Positions 5,179 to 8,120 of a DNA stretch of 8,120 bases are shown here, one piece after another (the stretch's first letter is position 1; each line of letters opens with the position of its first letter). The notes beneath the pieces were generated by a model. That model was not told where the DNA came from and did not search any database. It saw only the letters and a program-made list of their open reading frames with translations. Source of the stretch: SIG714 sp045629725. GTDB lineage: Bacteria > Bacillota > Clostridia > Oscillospirales > CAG-272. The stretch lies in NCBI GenBank assembly GCA_045629725.1, contig JAZQRT010000085.1, forward strand, positions 1 through 8,120, in the 5' to 3' direction. The position numbers were made by a program, and so were the translations under genes.

Positions 5179-6525
5179 TTATTTTCCAAGACCCCTTGCA
5201 TATTTTAAAACCTCCTGCAAGGCTATTTCCTTTTTCACTCCGCCAAGTCTCAGCTTATGTGCATATTCAAGTATCTTTGAAAAATCGGAATCCGGCACAA
5301 GACCTGCCGCAGTAAGATCACGTCCCATCACATATGGCTCTGCCATAATTATTTTAAACTCCTCAAGCTTTTCCTTAAGCACGGCTCTGATGGGAGCATA
5401 ATCGACAGGCATACCTCTACCCTCATGATCCGCTTGAGAAAGCAGACAAAGGTCCTCAGGACAATAAGAATCGTCAAATAATTTATTAAAGCTTTTCTGT
5501 CGGCTCTCCTGTGCAACAAGCTGATTTGGACGCATGTGCAGCTTTGTCATATTGAGCACATATCTGCGAAGCTCCTTTTCAGAGGTTATACGCTTCAAAA
5601 AGCCTTCAACCACGGGAAGCCCCTCGATTTCATGACCAATGGAACGGATAACTCCCTCTGTTTCAACGGTCACAAGAGGCTTTCCGAAATCGTGGCAAAG
5701 AGCAGACAACATATAATACAGAGGATATTTTGCCATTAACCGCTGACAGGCAGCTCTATCAAGGACCATCATGGTGTGAGTCCATACATCACCCTCGGGA
5801 TGATGCTTTGGCGGCTGAGGAACTCCCACAAGCCCTTCAAGCTCCGTGAACCATGGGGACAATTTATTCATACGCCGCAGTGTTTCAAAAAATACTGACG
5901 GTGCTTGTGACTGCATGAGTGCCTTTTCCATTTCACCGAATATCCTCTCGGGAGCGAGGGTTGAAATATCAATTTCTCGGCAAAGCTCCACAGTTTCCTT
6001 AGCCACGGGAAAACCAAGCCTTGCAGAAAACTGACATGCTCTCAGCACACGAAGGGGGTCCTCGGCAAAGGATTCATCGTTAACGTGCCTTATAATACCA
6101 TTTTTAAGGTCGCCGAGTCCTCCGAAAAAATCAAGTATCTCCCCTGTTATTACATTCTGCATAAGAGCGTTTATGGTAAAATCACGCCTAAGTGCCGCTT
6201 TTTTCTCTCCAAGATTGGGGTCGATATAAATGTCAAAATCTCTGTGTCCGCGCCCCTTACAAGTTTCACTTCTCGGCATGGCAATATCAATATCATAGCC
6301 TTTTAAGTTAAATATCCCAAAACTAACCCCAAATTCATTGACGTCACCGAGCTCATGTAAAAGCATTCTGAGCCTTTGAGGTTCAACGCCATGCACCTCG
6401 ATGTCAATATCCTTGGTTTTATTACCAAGAAGACGATCTCTTACAAATCCGCCGACAAAATAACACCTTCCGCCGTTTTCCGTAACCTTTTTTCCAATGG
6501 CAAGTGCCATTTCTTCTCTCGTCAT
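5179..6525 (-). CDS. cca: CCA-adding tRNA nucleotidyltransferase with HD domain
   Basis: This 448-residue cytoplasmic enzyme builds or repairs the 3' CCA end of tRNAs from CTP and ATP. The N-terminal class II nucleotidyltransferase head has the GGFVRD motif (25-30) and the metal-binding D39-I-D41, with D80 (YDIDIA) as probable third carboxylate. RRDFTINAL (113-121) and EDPLRVLRACQFSARLGF (155-172) are the neck and base-recognition motifs. A metal-dependent HD domain follows, with H250 and H278-D279. The head plus HD layout is common in bacteria; whether it adds CCA alone or shares the task with a second enzyme cannot be told here. I use the ATG at 6523-6525, preceded by AAAGGGGTGG. A longer frame from a TTG at 6592-6594 is unlikely, since that TTG is part of the -35 box. 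It has its own promoter and is separated from dnaK by a terminator. Confidence 0.93.
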   Translation of the reverse strand: MTREEMALAIGKKVTENGGRCYFVGGFVRDRLLGNKTKDIDIEVHGVEPQRLRMLLHELGDVNEFGVSFGIFNLKGYDIDIAMPRSETCKGRGHRDFDIYIDPNLGEKKAALRRDFTINALMQNVITGEILDFFGGLGDLKNGIIRHVNDESFAEDPLRVLRACQFSARLGFPVAKETVELCREIDISTLAPERIFGEMEKALMQSQAPSVFFETLRRMNKLSPWFTELEGLVGVPQPPKHHPEGDVWTHTMMVLDRAACQRLMAKYPLYYMLSALCHDFGKPLVTVETEGVIRSIGHEIEGLPVVEGFLKRITSEKELRRYVLNMTKLHMRPNQLVAQESRQKSFNKLFDDSYCPEDLCLLSQADHEGRGMPVDYAPIRAVLKEKLEEFKIIMAEPYVMGRDLTAAGLVPDSDFSKILEYAHKLRLGGVKKEIALQEVLKYARGLGK

Positions 6526-6565
6526 TGCTCCACCCCTTTCCACCGTTATATAACCTTTTGTAGTA

Positions 6566-6594
6566 ATTGTATGTTTTTTATCACCGTTTGTCAA
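6566..6594 (-). promoter_or_regulatory. Promoter of cca
   Basis: Minus-strand TTGACA (6589-6594) and TACAAT (6566-6571, 5 of 6) are 17 bases apart. Transcription would begin near 6559, about 34 bases before the ATG. A small palindrome GTTATATAAC (6545-6554) lies in the leader. Confidence 0.75.
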
Positions 6595-6685
6595 GTTTTA
6601 TTACGTGAGTTTCCCTGTATTTTCGTAAATTATAAAAGTTTCAGACACTTTGAAGGCAAAAACAAAATCAACAATCCCAAATCAA

Positions 6686-6706
6686 TGTAGGGACAGGGTC
6701 CCTACA
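6686..6706. repeat. Perfect 9-bp-arm palindrome, possibly an intergenic repeat unit
   Basis: TGTAGGGAC (6686-6694) and GTCCCTACA (6698-6706) enclose AGG. No T-run follows on either strand, so it is not a standard terminator. TGTAGGG...CCCTACA ends are, from memory, typical of dispersed palindromic repeats in Clostridia; only one copy is in this window. Confidence 0.45.
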
Positions 6707-6720
6707 AATGCAAAAAACAT

Positions 6721-6752
6721 GTGCCTCTATCAGAGATATCCAATAGAGGCAC
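6721..6752 (-). terminator. Terminator of dnaK
   Basis: Perfect 10-bp arms GTGCCTCTAT (6721-6730) and ATAGAGGCAC (6743-6752) enclose 12 bases. Read on the minus strand the stem is followed by ATGTTTTTTGC. It lies about 70 bases after the dnaK stop and separates dnaK from cca. Confidence 0.75.
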
Positions 6753-6797
6753 TATTAAAATCAGTAATTAAAACCTTTTTTATTAAAGTTTTTTGGC

Positions 6798-6820
6798 TTA
6801 CCTTTTTTACAAAAAGGTAA
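6798..6820 (-). other. Hairpin directly after the dnaK stop codon
   Basis: TTACCTTTTT (6798-6807) and AAAAAGGTAA (6811-6820) pair perfectly over 10 bp with loop TAC. The hairpin starts one base after the stop and has no T-run on the minus strand. ACCTTTTTTA occurs again at 6773-6782, so the AAAAAGGT arm could pair with either copy. A role in protecting the mRNA 3' end is possible. Confidence 0.4.
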
Positions 6821-6821
6821 A

Positions 6822-8120
6822 TTAGGTTTTGTCTTCGAAATCAGCGTTGTAGTATCCGTCGCCGTCGTTGCCCATACCTGTAGGATCTCCGCCCATGTTA
6901 CCGGGGTTGCCTCCCATGTTGGGGTTGCCCTGCTGAGCGTAAAGCTTCTCGGAAAGCTTGTAGAATGCCTGCTGGAGAGCCTCTGTATCAGCCTTGATAG
7001 CGGCAGTATCGCTACCCTTTACTGTTTCGCGGAGCTTGTTGAGAGCCGCCTCAACGTCTGCCTTGTCTGCTGCAGAAACCTTGTCACCAACCTCAGAAAG
7101 TGTCTTTTCGCTCTGGAAGATCATCTGGTCAGCGTTGTTCTTGATCTCAACTGCTTCCTTCATTCTCTTATCTTCCTCAGCAAACTTTTCTGCTTCCTTA
7201 ATTGCGCGGTCGATATCCTCGCTGGACATATTTGTGGAGGATGTAATTGTGATGTGCTGTTCTCTGCCTGTTCCCTTATCCTTTGCAGTTACGTTAACGA
7301 TACCGTTAGCGTCGATATCGAATGTAACCTCGATCTGAGGAACTCCGCGGGGAGCTGCGGGAATACCGTCAAGGATAAATCTTCCGAGAGTTGTATTACC
7401 TGCTGCCATTTCTCTTTCACCCTGAAGAACGTGAACCTCAACCTGTGTCTGGTTGTTAGCCGCAGTTGAGTAGATCTGGCCCTTCTTTACGGGAATTGTT
7501 GTGTTTCTTTCAATGAATTTATTGAATACACCGCCAAGTGTCTCGATACCGAGAGAAAGAGGTGTAACGTCAAGAAGAAGTACGTCCTTAACGTCGCCGC
7601 CAAGAACTGCGCCCTGTACTGCCGCACCAACTGCTACGCACTCGTCGGGGTTAATGCCCTTGAAGGGTTCCTTGCCCATGAAGCTGCGAACTGCATCCTG
7701 TACTGCGGGAATTCTTGTTGAACCGCCAACAAGAAGTACCTTGTCAACGTCTGCGGGACGAAGACCTGCGTCGGAAAGAACTCTCTTTGTGGGAGCCATT
7801 GTTCCTTCAACAAGGTCAGATGTAAGCTCGTTGAACTTTGCTCTTGAAAGTGTACCGTCAAAATGCTTGGGGCCTGTTGCATCTGCTGTGATAAAGGGAA
7901 GGTTGATGTTTGCGCTCTGCATTCCGGAAAGCTCGATCTTTGCCTTTTCTGCTGCTTCCTTAAGTCTCTGGAGAGCCATCTTATCCTGACGAAGATCAAT
8001 TCCGGAGTTTTCCTTCTTGAATTCCTCTGCGATCCAGTCAATAATTCTCTTGTCGAAGTCATCACCGCCAAGACGGTTGTTACCTGCAGTTGCAAGAACC
8101 TCAAATACACCGTCGGAGAT
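6822..8120 (-). CDS. dnaK: Molecular chaperone DnaK (Hsp70), 5' part outside the window
   Basis: The frame runs from the window edge (first codon ATC) to TAA at 6822-6824: 432 residues, the C-terminal two thirds of Hsp70. Numbered in this fragment: end of the ATPase domain with NNRLGGDDFD (14-23) and the phosphate-2 motif VGGSTRIP (131-138); the interdomain linker VLLLDVTPLSLG (from 180); the substrate-binding beta domain (NTTIPVKKGQIYSTAANNQT, HVLQGEREMAAGNTTLGRF); the helical lid; and a Gly/Asn/Met-rich tail ending in YYNADFEDKT. About 200 N-terminal residues are missing. DnaK binds unfolded peptides in an ATP cycle with DnaJ and GrpE. Control (for example CIRCE/HrcA) cannot be seen because the promoter is outside. 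dnaJ, often next in Clostridia, does not follow; a terminator and cca do. The internal ATG at 7977-7979 is not the start. Confidence 0.97.
   Translation of the reverse strand: MSDGVFEVLATAGNNRLGGDDFDKRIIDWIAEEFKKENSGIDLRQDKMALQRLKEAAEKAKIELSGMQSANINLPFITADATGPKHFDGTLSRAKFNELTSDLVEGTMAPTKRVLSDAGLRPADVDKVLLVGGSTRIPAVQDAVRSFMGKEPFKGINPDECVAVGAAVQGAVLGGDVKDVLLLDVTPLSLGIETLGGVFNKFIERNTTIPVKKGQIYSTAANNQTQVEVHVLQGEREMAAGNTTLGRFILDGIPAAPRGVPQIEVTFDIDANGIVNVTAKDKGTGREQHITITSSTNMSSEDIDRAIKEAEKFAEEDKRMKEAVEIKNNADQMIFQSEKTLSEVGDKVSAADKADVEAALNKLRETVKGSDTAAIKADTEALQQAFYKLSEKLYAQQGNPNMGGNPGNMGGDPTGMGNDGDGYYNADFEDKT

Noticed and set aside
6526..6594. Longer cca start at TTG 6592-6594
   Set aside because: The TTG belongs to a TTGACA-17-TACAAT promoter, so the extra 23 codons would not be transcribed in full; the ATG at 6523-6525 has its own ribosome binding site.
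7501..7989. 162-codon plus-strand frame, and a 158-codon minus-strand frame at 7634-8110
   Set aside because: Both lie over dnaK in other frames; they have no ribosome binding site and are Ser/Thr/Pro- or Gln/Arg-rich products of dnaK codon usage.
1..8120. CRISPR array, insertion sequence, tRNA gene or phage genes
   Set aside because: No regular direct repeats with spacers, no transposase or integrase frame and no tRNA cloverleaf seen on either strand.

Overview
The window looks like chromosomal DNA of a low-GC, anaerobic Gram-positive bacterium of the Clostridia, most likely a gut or rumen Oscillospiraceae/Ruminococcaceae type. The evidence is a type I dockerin on a secreted protein, AT-rich intergenic DNA with strong TTGACA-type promoters, GGAGG ribosome binding sites and the style of the DnaK and CCA-adding enzyme sequences. 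No species can be named from the window.

Layout, left to right. Positions 1-190 hold the promoter and leader of an outward-reading (minus strand) transcript that resembles a Firmicutes rRNA operon leader; the 16S gene itself would lie beyond position 1. Positions 237-430 hold a large inverted repeat and two stacked terminators that separate this promoter from the next gene. Positions 461-3304 (minus) encode a large secreted protein of several modules: a CHAP/NlpC-like cysteine peptidase or amidase domain, a small zinc-ribbon-like Cys/His cluster, a bacterial SH3 domain, four degenerate fibronectin-III-like repeats and a C-terminal dockerin. Its true start appears to be a non-canonical AUA codon behind a good ribosome binding site. 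Positions 3491-4424 (plus) hold the only rightward gene, a 284-residue protein with 26 cysteines, behind its own promoter and a perfect palindrome near the expected transcription start. A two-way terminator (4509-4538) ends this gene and a convergent 39-residue acidic peptide gene (4554-4673, minus). The peptide gene has a very strong promoter about 230 bases upstream and hence a long leader.

After an AT-rich stretch with little recognisable content, positions 5179-6525 (minus) encode the CCA-adding tRNA nucleotidyltransferase with an HD domain, and 6822-8120 (minus) the C-terminal two thirds of the chaperone DnaK, cut by the window edge. DnaK and cca are separated by a terminator and by a cca promoter, so they are probably separate transcription units; dnaJ does not follow dnaK here.

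The housekeeping genes (rRNA leader, cca, dnaK) are ordinary. The less explained parts are the dockerin-bearing peptidase with its apparent AUA start, the Cys-rich protein with its operator-like palindrome, and the small acidic peptide gene with a long leader. The window does not show that these three act together; each has its own promoter.
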